From assembly GCA_025931335.1 (NCBI GenBank), contig JAICNG010000006.1:1-63939 (forward strand): a stretch of 63,939 nt of DNA, given 5' to 3'. Positions 46,964 through 54,981 of the stretch are shown here, in pieces. The position numbers were made by a program, and so were the translations under genes. The stretch comes from Gemmatimonadaceae bacterium (GTDB taxonomy: Bacteria; Gemmatimonadota; Gemmatimonadetes; Gemmatimonadales; Gemmatimonadaceae). The first letter of the stretch is position 1; every line of letters starts with the position of its first letter. The notes beneath the pieces are model-generated. The model did not search any database. It had not been told where the DNA came from and saw only the letters and a program-made list of their open reading frames with translations.

Positions 46964-48862
46964 ATGCGGCGTCACGCTTCGGTCGCAGTTCTGGCACTCG
47001 CGTTTCTGACGTCGGCGGCAGGCGTTAGGCCCGGGACGGCCCCCGAGCGCATTCAGACGCACGACAACGAGCAGGCGGCGGGAACGCTGACGGGGGGGAT
47101 CCTGCGCCTCCAGCTCGACACGCGAGTGGGAACGTGGTATCCCCACGGTGACGACGGCCCCTCAGTCGAGATGGTGGCGTTCGGCGAAATCGGACGGCCG
47201 CTTCAGATTCCCAGTCCGCTGATCCGGGTGCCCGCGGGAACCGAAGTCATCGTATCGATTCGGAACTCGTTGCCCGACAGCACACTGACGGTGCACGGAC
47301 TCGTTTCACGCCCGGTACCGGCGGGCGTGACTCCGGTCCCAGTGACGATCGCTCCGGGTGCTAGACGCGAGTTGAGATTCCGGCTCGACGTGCCGGGGGC
47401 GTACTACTACTGGGGCACCACGATGGGCCGGCAGCTTCCATTCCGCGCTCGAGAGGACGGTCAGCTCTCCGGGGCGATCATCGTCGATGCCTCCCGCCGC
47501 GCCGCACGGCAGGATCGCGTCATCGTCTTCGGCGAGCTCGCGGATACGGCTGCCGGGGCGAATACGCCAGTCCAGCAACGCCTTCTTCTCGTCATGAACG
47601 GCCGCTCCTGGCCGCACACGTCGCGACTGACGCAGCGCGTCGGTGACACCGTGCACTGGCGGCTGATCAACGCGTCCCCCGAGGTCCACCCGATGCACCT
47701 CCACGGGTTCTACTTTCGCGTCGACAGTCGTGGCGACGGCATGGGGGATACCGCGTACGCGCCGGCGGCCCGCGACATGGTGGTGACGGAGCGCGTCGGT
47801 TCCGGGGCCACCGCGTCGATCACCTGGGTGCCGGAGCGCCCCGGAAACTGGCTCTTCCACTGCCATTTCACGGCCCACTTCGCCGCCCGGGGACCGTTAG
47901 GCATCGCTCGGCCACGGCCGACGGATGGGGCGCACGCGCAACATGGCGGCAATCACGCGCTGGAGGGGATGAACGGGCTCGTGATGGGCGTGCAGGTGGA
48001 GCCGCGCGCGGGCGACTCCGACCGCGAGGACGCAAGTGATGCCGGGCGGCGGCGTCTGCGATTGCTGGCACGTCCCGCTGGCGGAACCGTGGACGCGCCC
48101 TTCTACGCGTTCACGGTTCAAGAGCGCGGTGCGGAGCCGCCGATCGATACCAGCGTTCGCAGTGGGCCGCCGATCGTGCTCGTGCGGAATCAGCCGGTAT
48201 CGATCACGGTCGTGAATCGCACGCCCGAGCCGACCGCGGTGCACTGGCATGGGATCGAGCTGGACAGCTACTTCGACGGTGTCGCGGGATTCAGCGGCAG
48301 GGGTCGGCGGCTGTCGCCAGTGATTGCCCCTGGCGATTCGTTCGAGGCGCGGTTCACACCCCCGCGCTCGGGGACGTTCATCTATCACACGCACGTAGAC
48401 GAGCCGCGTCAGCAGCCGGCCGGTCTCTCCGGTGCGCTGCTCGTCGTCGACGCCGATCGGCCCTACGATCCGTCGACCGACATCCCCGTGCTGATCTCGA
48501 CGCCCCGCAGCCCCGAAACGGCGCGGCGTGCCGTGCTCCTCAACGGGCGGTTGCCCGCGGCACCGGTCGAGCTGCGGACGGGAGTGCCACACCGTTTTCG
48601 GCTGATCAACATCACGATCAGCCGGCCGAACATCCGAGTGGAGGTCCGCCGCGACACGTCGCTCGTGGAATGGCGTGCCTTGGCCAAGGACGGCGCGGAC
48701 CTGCCCGACGAGCGGCGGCTCCTGGGGCGTGCGCGCGCGTTGATCAGCATCGGCGAGACGTACGACTTCGAGCTGATGCCGCGAGCGCCGGGCGACCTCC
48801 GGCTCGAGGTGCGCTCGGCCGCCGGCGTCCTCATTGCGACGATGCCGCTCGTGGTGAAGTGA
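46964..48862 (+). CDS. Multicopper oxidase with permuted copper-motif order (paralogue 2)
   Basis: This 632-residue exported protein (start ATG 46964, GGAGG upstream) is a paralogue of the 39268-41199 oxidase, with the same four-domain plan. Domain 1 has only VHGL and YYYWGTT in place of HWHG/HSH. Domain 2 carries HPMHLHG (near 241) and WLFHCHFTAH (near 299). Domain 3 carries VHWHGIE (near 426) and FIYHTHVDE (near 473). Domain 4 lacks ligands. A His/Gly-rich loop (AHAQHGGNHALEGMNG) follows domain 2. It lies immediately downstream of the TonB receptor. Confidence 0.9.
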   Translation: MRRHASVAVLALAFLTSAAGVRPGTAPERIQTHDNEQAAGTLTGGILRLQLDTRVGTWYPHGDDGPSVEMVAFGEIGRPLQIPSPLIRVPAGTEVIVSIRNSLPDSTLTVHGLVSRPVPAGVTPVPVTIAPGARRELRFRLDVPGAYYYWGTTMGRQLPFRAREDGQLSGAIIVDASRRAARQDRVIVFGELADTAAGANTPVQQRLLLVMNGRSWPHTSRLTQRVGDTVHWRLINASPEVHPMHLHGFYFRVDSRGDGMGDTAYAPAARDMVVTERVGSGATASITWVPERPGNWLFHCHFTAHFAARGPLGIARPRPTDGAHAQHGGNHALEGMNGLVMGVQVEPRAGDSDREDASDAGRRRLRLLARPAGGTVDAPFYAFTVQERGAEPPIDTSVRSGPPIVLVRNQPVSITVVNRTPEPTAVHWHGIELDSYFDGVAGFSGRGRRLSPVIAPGDSFEARFTPPRSGTFIYHTHVDEPRQQPAGLSGALLVVDADRPYDPSTDIPVLISTPRSPETARRAVLLNGRLPAAPVELRTGVPHRFRLINITISRPNIRVEVRRDTSLVEWRALAKDGADLPDERRLLGRARALISIGETYDFELMPRAPGDLRLEVRSAAGVLIATMPLVVK

Positions 48863-48878
48863 AGCGGCGGCGGGTTGT

Positions 48879-49277
48879 TCACTCGCCCTCGACCAGCGAC
48901 GCGCCCGCGTCGGCGAGGAGCGCCCGCAGCAGGATTCGGTGGCAGCGCGTCGCATCGTCGCAGTAGCACCCCACGGAGAAGTCGGTCTGGTGTGAGAGCG
49001 CCGCGAGCAGCTCGATGAGGCGCCGCGCGCCTGGCTCGCCCATCTCCTTGTGATAGCGCCTGGTGAACTGCCGCCAACGCGCGCCGGTCCACGGCTCCGA
49101 GAGCGCCCACGACACCACCTCCTGGCTCGGCGCCAGCTCAGGGAGCCATACGTCGAAGTAGTCCCGCGACGCGATCTCCTCCTTTCGTACGCCTCGCGGC
49201 GGCCGCCTAACGGTGCCGAGTCGTGTGCCTTCGCCCGGGGATCTTGGGGAGCCGAGCTGGACGACGCGGATGGCCAC
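48879..49277 (-). CDS. DUF488-family protein
   Basis: This 132-residue protein starts at GTG 49277 (VAIRVVQLGSPRSPGEG). It shows the DUF488 pattern: RLGTVRRPPRGVRKEE, SRDYFDVWLPELAPSQE, WRQFTRRYHKEMGEPGARRLIELLAAL and the metal/Cys signature GCYCDDATRCHR. The family is small, uncharacterised and possibly nucleotide- or DNA-related. It is convergent with the oxidase gene (16-bp gap) and lies 4 nt downstream of the lipoprotein stop. Confidence 0.88.
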   Translation of the reverse strand: MAIRVVQLGSPRSPGEGTRLGTVRRPPRGVRKEEIASRDYFDVWLPELAPSQEVVSWALSEPWTGARWRQFTRRYHKEMGEPGARRLIELLAALSHQTDFSVGCYCDDATRCHRILLRALLADAGASLVEGE

Positions 49278-49281
49278 GGCG

Positions 49282-50040
49282 TCAGGGGGCGGGGGCAGGC
49301 CGATTGGCGGACGCAGCCGTGCGGGGCTCCACGCGAAGCACACGCCATGATTGCCGATCGATCTCCGCGCGCGCCTCACCCCCATCGAACACGATCGCTC
49401 CGTCCTGCGCGAAGGGAGGCCCGTAGTGGAAGCGGTAGTCGGTCGCCGGAGACTCTTCGCGGAGGAAGAGTGAATCGAGCCGGCCCTCACGCGGGGCGTA
49501 CCGCATGGCGTACAGTCGATACCGGCCCTGATCGTTCTGCGGCTTCATCCCCCAGTAATGCACGGCCGAGTCGATCACCGAGGGCGAGGAGAACCCGGAG
49601 TTGAAGTGCGGCACGAGCTCACTCAGCGGGCGACGGCCGTCCGGGGTGCAGAGCACATGATCGGCGGGCCACGCCGCGGGCGCGGACATCATCGCCGCCT
49701 CGGCCGAGTCGACCTCGTAGGCGAGGACGGGAAGGAAGACGAGGGAATCTCGGCCGACGGGATGCACGCCGAACAGCACGTCGACGGTGTCGATGATCGC
49801 GGGCCCGGCGCGCAGAACGGCGCGCTTTCCCTCCTCGATCATCGTCGCCCAGTCACTGGTGTCACCGAGGGCGTACGTCGCGCCGGCGGGGCAGGGTGTC
49901 GTCGAGGGAGTGAAGTCTCCCGAGATGACTACCGGCGAGTCGGCGCCGGCGCTCGTGTCGCCTGCGGGCGGGTCATCGGCCCTCCCGCACCCGACCGACC
50001 ACAGGAGCGCGGGCAGGAGGCAAACCGTTAGGTGGCGCAT
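49282..50040 (-). CDS. Lipoprotein of unknown function (252 aa)
   Basis: Signal peptide with lipobox LLWSVGCGR (start ATG 50040). The mature domain has a two-Cys N-terminal part (STTPCPAGATY, ADHVLCTPDGRRPLSEL), a helical middle and a C-terminal beta region (YRLYAMRYAPREGRLDSLFL, GEARAEIDRQSWRVLRVEP). No family recognised. It is cotranscribed with DUF488 and preceded by an inverted repeat at 50067-50157. Confidence 0.65.
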   Translation of the reverse strand: MRHLTVCLLPALLWSVGCGRADDPPAGDTSAGADSPVVISGDFTPSTTPCPAGATYALGDTSDWATMIEEGKRAVLRAGPAIIDTVDVLFGVHPVGRDSLVFLPVLAYEVDSAEAAMMSAPAAWPADHVLCTPDGRRPLSELVPHFNSGFSSPSVIDSAVHYWGMKPQNDQGRYRLYAMRYAPREGRLDSLFLREESPATDYRFHYGPPFAQDGAIVFDGGEARAEIDRQSWRVLRVEPRTAASANRPAPAP

Positions 50041-50066
50041 GTGGTGCCCGCGAACGACATCGGTTG

Positions 50067-50157
50067 ATGAGGAATGAGGGCGGAGGAGTGAGCAAATCGA
50101 TGGAGGGCGACGCGTCGCCCGATCGAGCTTCCTCACTCCTCAGTCCTCGCTCCTCAT
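50067..50157. repeat. Inverted repeat, GAGGAGTGAG family, with palindromic centre
   Basis: The left arm ATGAGGAATGAGGGCGGAGG, continuing AGTGAG, pairs with the right arm CTCACTCCTCAGTCCTCGCT plus CCTCAT. The centre GGGCGACGCGTCGCCC is a perfect 16-bp palindrome. It is the same family as 14716-14774. It lies between the membrane-protein stop (50168) and the lipoprotein start (50040). Confidence 0.85.
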
Positions 50158-50167
50158 TGTCATTCGC

Positions 50168-50728
50168 TTACGATGGCCACAGCCACCCGAACGTCCCCGC
50201 GACGAGAGTGCCATAGACCAGCGCATCGATCGTCGACTTGAGCGTCGTGCTCCACTTGCGACTCCACCAGATCGAGTCCTGCCACAGCCCGCCGGCGAAG
50301 GCGATGAACGCAACCGTCCCCACGATGCGAAAGACTGACAGGTATGGTGCGCCGGGCGCGAGCGTCCGGCTCGCCACGTAGGCGGCGAACAGCGCGATGA
50401 CGACGCAGTAGACAAACCACTGACCGAGGCTCTTCCCCATGTTGACCGGCCCGGTTGGAAGGACCGTCATCACCGCGACAGGGCCCTGCCTCAGCTTCTC
50501 CGTGAAGGCGGGCTCCTTCATCTCCTTCATCGACGCCGCCCGCGGCATCATGTAATCACCCGGGGGGATGTTGAACGGGCGAAGCGCGGCCATCACCCCC
50601 GCTTCGTTCGGCACGCTGGCGACATCGCTCATGTGGTACGTGAGCATCATGTGCATCACGGAGCTCGCGAGGAAGACGAGCACCGCCGCCAGCAGAATCG
50701 GGATGAGCAATGACGTCAGCGGGACCAT
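50168..50728 (-). CDS. Membrane protein of unknown function (186 aa)
   Basis: This protein has about four transmembrane segments (LTSLLIPILLAAVLVFLASSVMHMM, WFVYCVVIALFAAYVAS, LSVFRIVGTVAFIAFAGGLW, DALVYGTLVAGTFGWLW) and a Met-rich loop (YMMPRAASMKEMKEP) after helix 1. Start ATG 50728 has GGAGG at 5-nt spacing. No family recognised. A hairpin at 50784-50819 separates it from the upstream lipoprotein. Confidence 0.7.
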   Translation of the reverse strand: MVPLTSLLIPILLAAVLVFLASSVMHMMLTYHMSDVASVPNEAGVMAALRPFNIPPGDYMMPRAASMKEMKEPAFTEKLRQGPVAVMTVLPTGPVNMGKSLGQWFVYCVVIALFAAYVASRTLAPGAPYLSVFRIVGTVAFIAFAGGLWQDSIWWSRKWSTTLKSTIDALVYGTLVAGTFGWLWPS

Positions 50729-50783
50729 CGCCACCTCCGGAACAATGAGGGCGAGTGGACTTCGGACGGGGACAGCGGTGCGA

Positions 50784-50819
50784 CGCGTCCCGGCCGGCTC
50801 GTCGGCCGGCCGGGACGCG
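50784..50819. terminator. Candidate hairpin terminator
   Basis: A perfect 14-bp stem (CGCGTCCCGGCCGG / CCGGCCGGGACGCG) with an 8-nt loop lies directly beyond the minus-strand lipoprotein stop (50825). There is no clear U-tract. It is a simple hairpin without the word iteration seen in the other elements. Confidence 0.6.
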
Positions 50820-50824
50820 CCCGA

Positions 50825-51292
50825 TTACGGCGCGCGCGTGCCTTCAGTGCGAAGCGTGAGCGCGGTGTCCGCTCCGGTGGTGGCGTAGGTCGCGTGCGTC
50901 GTTCCGACGAGGCGATCGCCCTCTCGGCGCAGGATGCTGTGCGTCGTCACCTGCACGCCGCGGCGGCGCACGCTCTCGAAGGGTCCTGCCGTCAGCACGA
51001 TGCTGTCACCGGCGACCGAAACCACGCGGGTGGGAATCGGATCGCGGTTCGGGAAACCGATCGTCCATCCGGTGGTGTCAGCGGTCGCCGTGAGCACGTA
51101 CAAGGTCGGCGTGGTGTCCCCGCTCACCGGCGTGGCCACCACGTTCCACCTGCCGGCGACGTCGGCGAGCGAGATCGGCGCGGCGGTGGCGGTCTCCGTC
51201 ATCCCAGTGGCACTATCGGTTGCGGCGTCATCACCAGCTCTGGCGCACGCGACGACGAGTGCGATGCAGCAGCTTAGCCCAAGAATACGCAT
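50825..51292 (-). CDS. Lipoprotein of unknown function (155 aa)
   Basis: Signal with lipobox ALVVACAR, then a Thr/Ala/Ser-rich linker. The mature beta-rich domain (DVAGRWNVVATPVSGDTTPT, VLTATADTTGWTIGF, DSIVLTAGPFESVRRRGVQVTT) fits a small lipocalin-like or calycin fold. No function assigned. Its transcript likely ends at the hairpin 50784-50819. Confidence 0.65.
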   Translation of the reverse strand: MRILGLSCCIALVVACARAGDDAATDSATGMTETATAAPISLADVAGRWNVVATPVSGDTTPTLYVLTATADTTGWTIGFPNRDPIPTRVVSVAGDSIVLTAGPFESVRRRGVQVTTHSILRREGDRLVGTTHATYATTGADTALTLRTEGTRAP

Positions 51293-51349
51293 GTGACCCC
51301 CCAGGGTGGTCAGCGGGGAAAAACGCTTCGCAGCGCGAAGCGTGCGAAC

Positions 51350-51478
51350 TTATCCTCCCGGCGCGACGACGGCCAGCCCGAAACGGGTGATGACACGCTC
51401 GGCCAGGTCCGTGGCGAGCAAATCCGTGCTGTCGATGCGGAAGTAGTCCGCACGGCGATGTAACCCGTCTGGCGTCAC
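51350..51478 (-). CDS. Tiny coupled ORF, possible kinase C-terminal remnant (42 codons)
   Basis: GTG 51478 overlaps the AGCS stop by 4 nt (GTGA), and the ORF ends at TAA 51350. The 42-residue sequence (GLHRRADYFRIDSTDLLATD, then LAERVITRFG) resembles the C-terminus of small P-loop kinases or chloramphenicol phosphotransferases. It is either a degraded leftover or a short coupled product. It is too short for confident judgment. Confidence 0.3.
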   Translation of the reverse strand: MTPDGLHRRADYFRIDSTDLLATDLAERVITRFGLAVVAPGG

Positions 51479-52845
51479 CCTGAATCAGTCCCTACGACGC
51501 GGCCGGCGCCCCGTCCAAAGAACTCACGCTGGAGGCGCAACAGCACCGGGATGGAGATCAGCACGGAGACGAGGTTCGGGATCGCCATCAGCCCGTTCAG
51601 CGTGTCGGCGACGTCCCACACCAGGTGCAGCGAGCCGGTGGCGCCGAGGTAGATGAACACCAACCAGAGCAGGCGATAGGGGAACGCGCTGCGGGCGCCT
51701 AACAGGTAGACGATGCCCGTCTCGCCGTAGTAGCTCCATCCAATGATGGTCGAGAACGCGAACAGGACGAGCCCACCGGTGACGATGATGTCGCCCCACG
51801 TGCCGGGGAGGCCGGTCTCGAACGCGCGGACGCTGAGCGCGGCGCCGGTTGCGCCACTGTCCCATACCCCCGTCACGAGAATCACCAGCCCCGTCGTCGT
51901 GCAGACGAGCAGCGTGTCGACGAACACCTCGAAGATGCCGTACATACCTTGACGGACGGGATGATCGGTGTTGGCGGCCGCGTGGACCATCGGAGCGCTG
52001 CCGAGACCGGCTTCGTTGGAGAAGAGCCCGCGCGCGACTCCGTATCGCAACGCCATCATGATCGTGGCCCCGGCGAACCCTCCCGCCGCCGCGGACCCGC
52101 TGAACGCGCTGTCGAAGACGAGGCCAAACGCACCGGGGAGCGCGCCGGCGTGCAGGATGAGGATCACCAGCCCGCCGACGAGGTAGAGGATGCACATGAA
52201 CGGTACGAGCACCTCGGCGAACGCGGCGATGCGCTTGATGCCGCCGAGGATCACGGCGCCCGCCACCACGACCAGCACGAGGCCGACGATCCAGGGCTCC
52301 GCTCCGAAGCTCGCCTTGAGGCTCTCGGCCACCGAATTCGCCTGGACCATGTTGCCGATGCCGAACGCGGCCACCGCCGTGAGCCCGGCGAAGATCGCGC
52401 CGAGCCATCCGAGGCCGCGCTTGCGGAGGGTATACATCGCGCCGCCACGCATCACACCCGCCGCGTCCTTTTCGCGATAGTGCAGCGCGATGACGATCTC
52501 GGCGTACTTGGTCGCCATGCCTAACAAGCCGGAGACCCAGAGCCAGAAGAGCGCGCCGGGGCCCCCGAGGAAGATCGCCGTCGCGACGCCGGCGATGTTG
52601 CCGACGCCAACGGTGGATGCGAGCGCGGTCGCGACCGCCTGGAACGGGGTGACGCTCCCTTCGCCGGTGCCCTTCTTCCGGAGCTTGCCCAGCACTTCGC
52701 CCAACGCCGTGCCGAGGTGGCGGAACTGCACCGCACCGGTCAACACCGTGAGCAGGATGCCGGTGCCCATGAGGAGGATGAGCATCGGCGGTCCCCAGAC
52801 GATGCCATTCAGCCACTGATTGGCACTCGTGATCGCGTCGGTCAT
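51475..52845 (-). CDS. Alanine/glycine:cation symporter (AGCS family)
   Basis: This 456-residue sodium-coupled amino-acid transporter has about 11 transmembrane segments and family motifs VTPFQAVATALASTVGVGNIAGVATAIFLGGPGALFW, KYAEIVIALHYRE, ALRYGVARGLFSNEAGLGSAPMVHAAA and VDTLLVCTTTGLVIL (in pieces). Role: uptake of alanine or glycine with Na+ or H+. Start ATG 52845. Upstream lies the inverted repeat 52941-53087, and no second gene is coupled except the 42-codon ORF. Confidence 0.96.
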   Translation of the reverse strand: MTDAITSANQWLNGIVWGPPMLILLMGTGILLTVLTGAVQFRHLGTALGEVLGKLRKKGTGEGSVTPFQAVATALASTVGVGNIAGVATAIFLGGPGALFWLWVSGLLGMATKYAEIVIALHYREKDAAGVMRGGAMYTLRKRGLGWLGAIFAGLTAVAAFGIGNMVQANSVAESLKASFGAEPWIVGLVLVVVAGAVILGGIKRIAAFAEVLVPFMCILYLVGGLVILILHAGALPGAFGLVFDSAFSGSAAAGGFAGATIMMALRYGVARGLFSNEAGLGSAPMVHAAANTDHPVRQGMYGIFEVFVDTLLVCTTTGLVILVTGVWDSGATGAALSVRAFETGLPGTWGDIIVTGGLVLFAFSTIIGWSYYGETGIVYLLGARSAFPYRLLWLVFIYLGATGSLHLVWDVADTLNGLMAIPNLVSVLISIPVLLRLQREFFGRGAGRVVGTDSG

Positions 52846-52940
52846 GTGAGGATCGGGGTGGCGGGTTCGCGAGAGGCGGGGTGGGCGCGCCTAATCTACG
52901 GGTGGCGGGGCGGGGCGCGACCCCTGAGAGGTTCTTGCCG

Positions 52941-53087
52941 CAACGAGCCCTGAGAGCAGTTACACAGAGAGCACAGAGAGCGGCCACAGAGAGCACAGAG
53001 AACGGCGAACTGCGCTTGGCAGTTCGGCGTTCTCTGTCTCTCTGTGGCCGTTCTCTGTGTCTTCTGTGCTACTGCTGCTACGGCTCG
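52941..53087. repeat. Long inverted repeat, CAACGAGCC/ACACAGAG family, between divergent genes
   Basis: About 70-nt arms (CAACGAGCCCTGAGAGCAGT, TACACAGAGAGCACAGAGAG, CGGCCACAGAGAGCACAGAG, AACGGCGAACTGC) pair around CGAACTGCGCTTGGCAGTTCG. It lies between the divergent AGCS and membrane-protein genes. The same end words (CAACGAGCCCTGA and ACACAGAG) form elements at 28505-28732 and 60617-60682. Confidence 0.88.
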
Positions 53088-53279
53088 TGGCGCATAGAGC
53101 TTTCTCTACCGCACCCGGCCTCACGGACATCGCCGCGACGCCGGGCCACCGAGCGCCCTGTTGATGCGCCGGACGCAGGGTGATCTGACCCACTTCCTCC
53201 TCACATCCCTCTGCGATTCCGTCGACTCCATCAAACGCTCTGCCGAGGGACGGCTCAGCCAGAGTGCAGGAAAGGACGC
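53088..53279. other. Intergenic, no feature seen
   Basis: This stretch between the long inverted repeat and the promoter-operator of the XRE pair holds no convincing gene. Short ORFs here have no ribosome-binding site or family likeness. Confidence 0.6.
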
Positions 53280-53308
53280 TTGACAGATTGTCAAGTGAGC
53301 TTTACATT
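53279..53308 (+). promoter_or_regulatory. Near-consensus promoter overlapped by a palindromic operator
   Basis: TTGACA (53280-53285) and TACATT (53303-53308) are spaced by exactly 17 bp, a near-consensus sigma-70 promoter. The palindrome CTTGACA-GAT-TGTCAAG (53279-53295) covers the -35 box. The downstream XRE protein is the likely repressor, giving negative autoregulation of the pair. Confidence 0.82.
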
Positions 53309-53337
53309 CCTGCCGTCCACTTTCGAGGGGGTCTATC

Positions 53338-53757
53338 ATGATCGCAGCCGAGTCACGCGCCGAGCCCCACCCGCCTGGGGCGTCCCTGTACGGGCTGTAC
53401 GTGGTCGCTCTCGCGACTTCCCTCCTCGGGAATCTCATGATCCGCCTGGGCGACCGAGGCGGATGGCTGCCGCCCTGGGGCCAGATCGTTTTGGGGGCGC
53501 TCACCGTCGCTCCCCTGATGGTCGCGGCCGTCATGTTCTGGCGGTTGCTGAGGCGCGACCTCGACGAGATGCTTCAGCGCATCGTGCTCGAGGGGCTCGC
53601 GTTCGCGCTGGTCGTGTACGTGCCGCTCGCCGCGCTGTACGTCAACATGCGAACGGCCGGAGCGTGGGCACCGCGCCTCGACGCGCCGGACATCGTCCTG
53701 GCTCCCGCGGTTCTCGTGGCGATCGGCATCGCGATCGCGCGCCGGCGGTACGAATGA
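53338..53757 (+). CDS. Four-helix membrane protein coupled to XRE regulator
   Basis: This 139-residue protein has about four transmembrane segments (LYGLYVVALATSLLGNLMI, GQIVLGALTVAPLMVAAVMFW, IVLEGLAFALVVYVPLAAL, IVLAPAVLVAIGIAIA). It resembles DUF2178/DUF2975-like membrane proteins that are paired with small XRE repressors. Start ATG 53338 has GAGGGGG upstream. Its stop overlaps the XRE start by 4 nt (ATGA). In such pairs the membrane protein may sense a signal, but its function is unknown. Confidence 0.78.
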   Translation: MIAAESRAEPHPPGASLYGLYVVALATSLLGNLMIRLGDRGGWLPPWGQIVLGALTVAPLMVAAVMFWRLLRRDLDEMLQRIVLEGLAFALVVYVPLAALYVNMRTAGAWAPRLDAPDIVLAPAVLVAIGIAIARRRYE

Positions 53758-53960
53758 AGAACACACTTCCCGTGCTGCGAGCCGAGCGCGGGTGGTCGCA
53801 GGGCGATCTGGCCGAGCGGCTCGAGGTGTCTCGGCAGACGGTGAACGCGCTGGAGCGGGGGAAGTACGATCCGAGTCTCCCGCTCGCGTTCAAGATCGCC
53901 CGGCTGTTCGGCCAGCCGATCGAGCGGATCTTCGAGCCCGACGAAGCAGACCGACGCTGA
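53754..53960 (+). CDS. XRE-family HTH transcriptional regulator (68 aa)
   Basis: This single-domain HTH protein shows NTLPVLRAERGWSQGDLAERLEVSRQTVNALERGKYDPSL, then FKIARLFGQPIERIFEPDEADRR, i.e. only the DNA-binding domain, with no effector domain. Start ATG 53754 overlaps the upstream stop. The palindrome over the operon's -35 box fits this regulator as an autorepressor, probably as a dimer. Confidence 0.92.
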   Translation: MKNTLPVLRAERGWSQGDLAERLEVSRQTVNALERGKYDPSLPLAFKIARLFGQPIERIFEPDEADRR

Positions 53961-54032
53961 TCGAGGTCAACCGCGCTCCCATCACGAGCGTGGTTGACCT
54001 CGAGGCACGTCATCGCTTGTGAGGATCGTACT

Positions 54033-54401
54033 CTAGAGGACGCTCAGGTTTCTTCGGCGGACGCCGGCGCTGATCGCTTCCGCCGGCTCCGCGGACAGCG
54101 CGCGATACTCGCCGGCGACGGTGCGGACGAGCGAGGCGTACGTGCACAGGGCGTCGTAGAAGGCGCGGGTGTCCTCGGTGACGTCCCACTTGCTGTGCGA
54201 CCCGCGACACTCGGAGATCGAATGACGCCCCAGCGCCGCGAGGGCGCGGGAGACGACGCTCATGGCGCCGTTCAGCTCATCGAGCCGCGCGAGGCGATGG
54301 GCCTCCTGGCCGCGGTCGTCGAACCGCGCCGCCGTGAGGCGGGCGAGCACGTCGAGGTCGGACGACGCGAGCGTGATCCGGTCTTCCCGGTAATCGGTCA
54401 C
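54033..54401 (-). CDS. Conserved hypothetical protein (122 aa)
   Basis: The start is GTG 54401 (MTDYREDRITLASSD). The protein is helical and Ala/Arg-rich, with no membrane segment or recognised domain (LDVLARLTAARFDDRGQEAH, FYDALCTYASLVRTVAGEYRAL). It is convergent with the XRE pair. Coding quality is ordinary. Confidence 0.5.
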   Translation of the reverse strand: MTDYREDRITLASSDLDVLARLTAARFDDRGQEAHRLARLDELNGAMSVVSRALAALGRHSISECRGSHSKWDVTEDTRAFYDALCTYASLVRTVAGEYRALSAEPAEAISAGVRRRNLSVL

Positions 54402-54981
54402 CGCATGATCGGGCTGGGGTTTCGGTGTCTGTCCCAGGGTAACGCCATCGCCGCGAGGCTGTCAACCACTTCGCGTCGTTTCGTGTAATCGTTAGGCAGG
54501 GGCGCACTGGCGCACGCCGACCCCGTTCCCCCCGGGGATGGCGCCGTCCGAGGAACGCACGTTTTAGGGTTGGCGACGCGAGCGACGGCGCCGAGCTCGA
54601 CCTGCCGGTGGACGGGCCGCCGGCAATTCGGCGGCGAGCATTGTCGAATTTGCGCGGCGCCGTTCGACGAAGTGGTGTGGGACGGATTGTCACGAAACGA
54701 AGTGGGCGGGAGCGACCAGGAACAAGCCAAGGCCGGAGTCGGTTGGTGCAGGTATGAATAGTCGGCATTACTTCGAGCCTGGGTTTCGAGTGCGGGCGCC
54801 TAAGAAGCGCGAGGGGCGCTGGAAGAGCGCTGGAAGACCTTTACGCACACATAGTTAGCGCTTTCCCAGCGCCCTCAGCGCGCTTCCAGCGCCGTCGTTC
54901 GTCATCCCTTGCCCCACATCTGTTTCGGTTTATGTTCGGGTTCCTTGCAGTCCGGAAAACTGAGCTCCCGAGGGAACGCTG
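54402..54981. other. Intergenic region upstream of the RND operon
   Basis: About 580 bp without a convincing gene. It contains the GCGCTGG inverted repeat at 54796-54893 and the leader of the RND gene. Short ORFs here are judged chance. Confidence 0.6.
54796..54893. repeat. Inverted repeat, GCGCTGG family, between divergent genes
   Basis: The left arm (GCGCCTAAGAAGCGCGAGGG and GCGCTGGAAGAGCGCT) pairs with the right arm (AGCGCTTTCCCAGCGCCCTC plus AGCGCGCTTCCAGCGCC). Same family as 36513-36570 and 37139-37231, but here upstream of a plus-strand gene and behind a minus-strand start. Confidence 0.8.
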
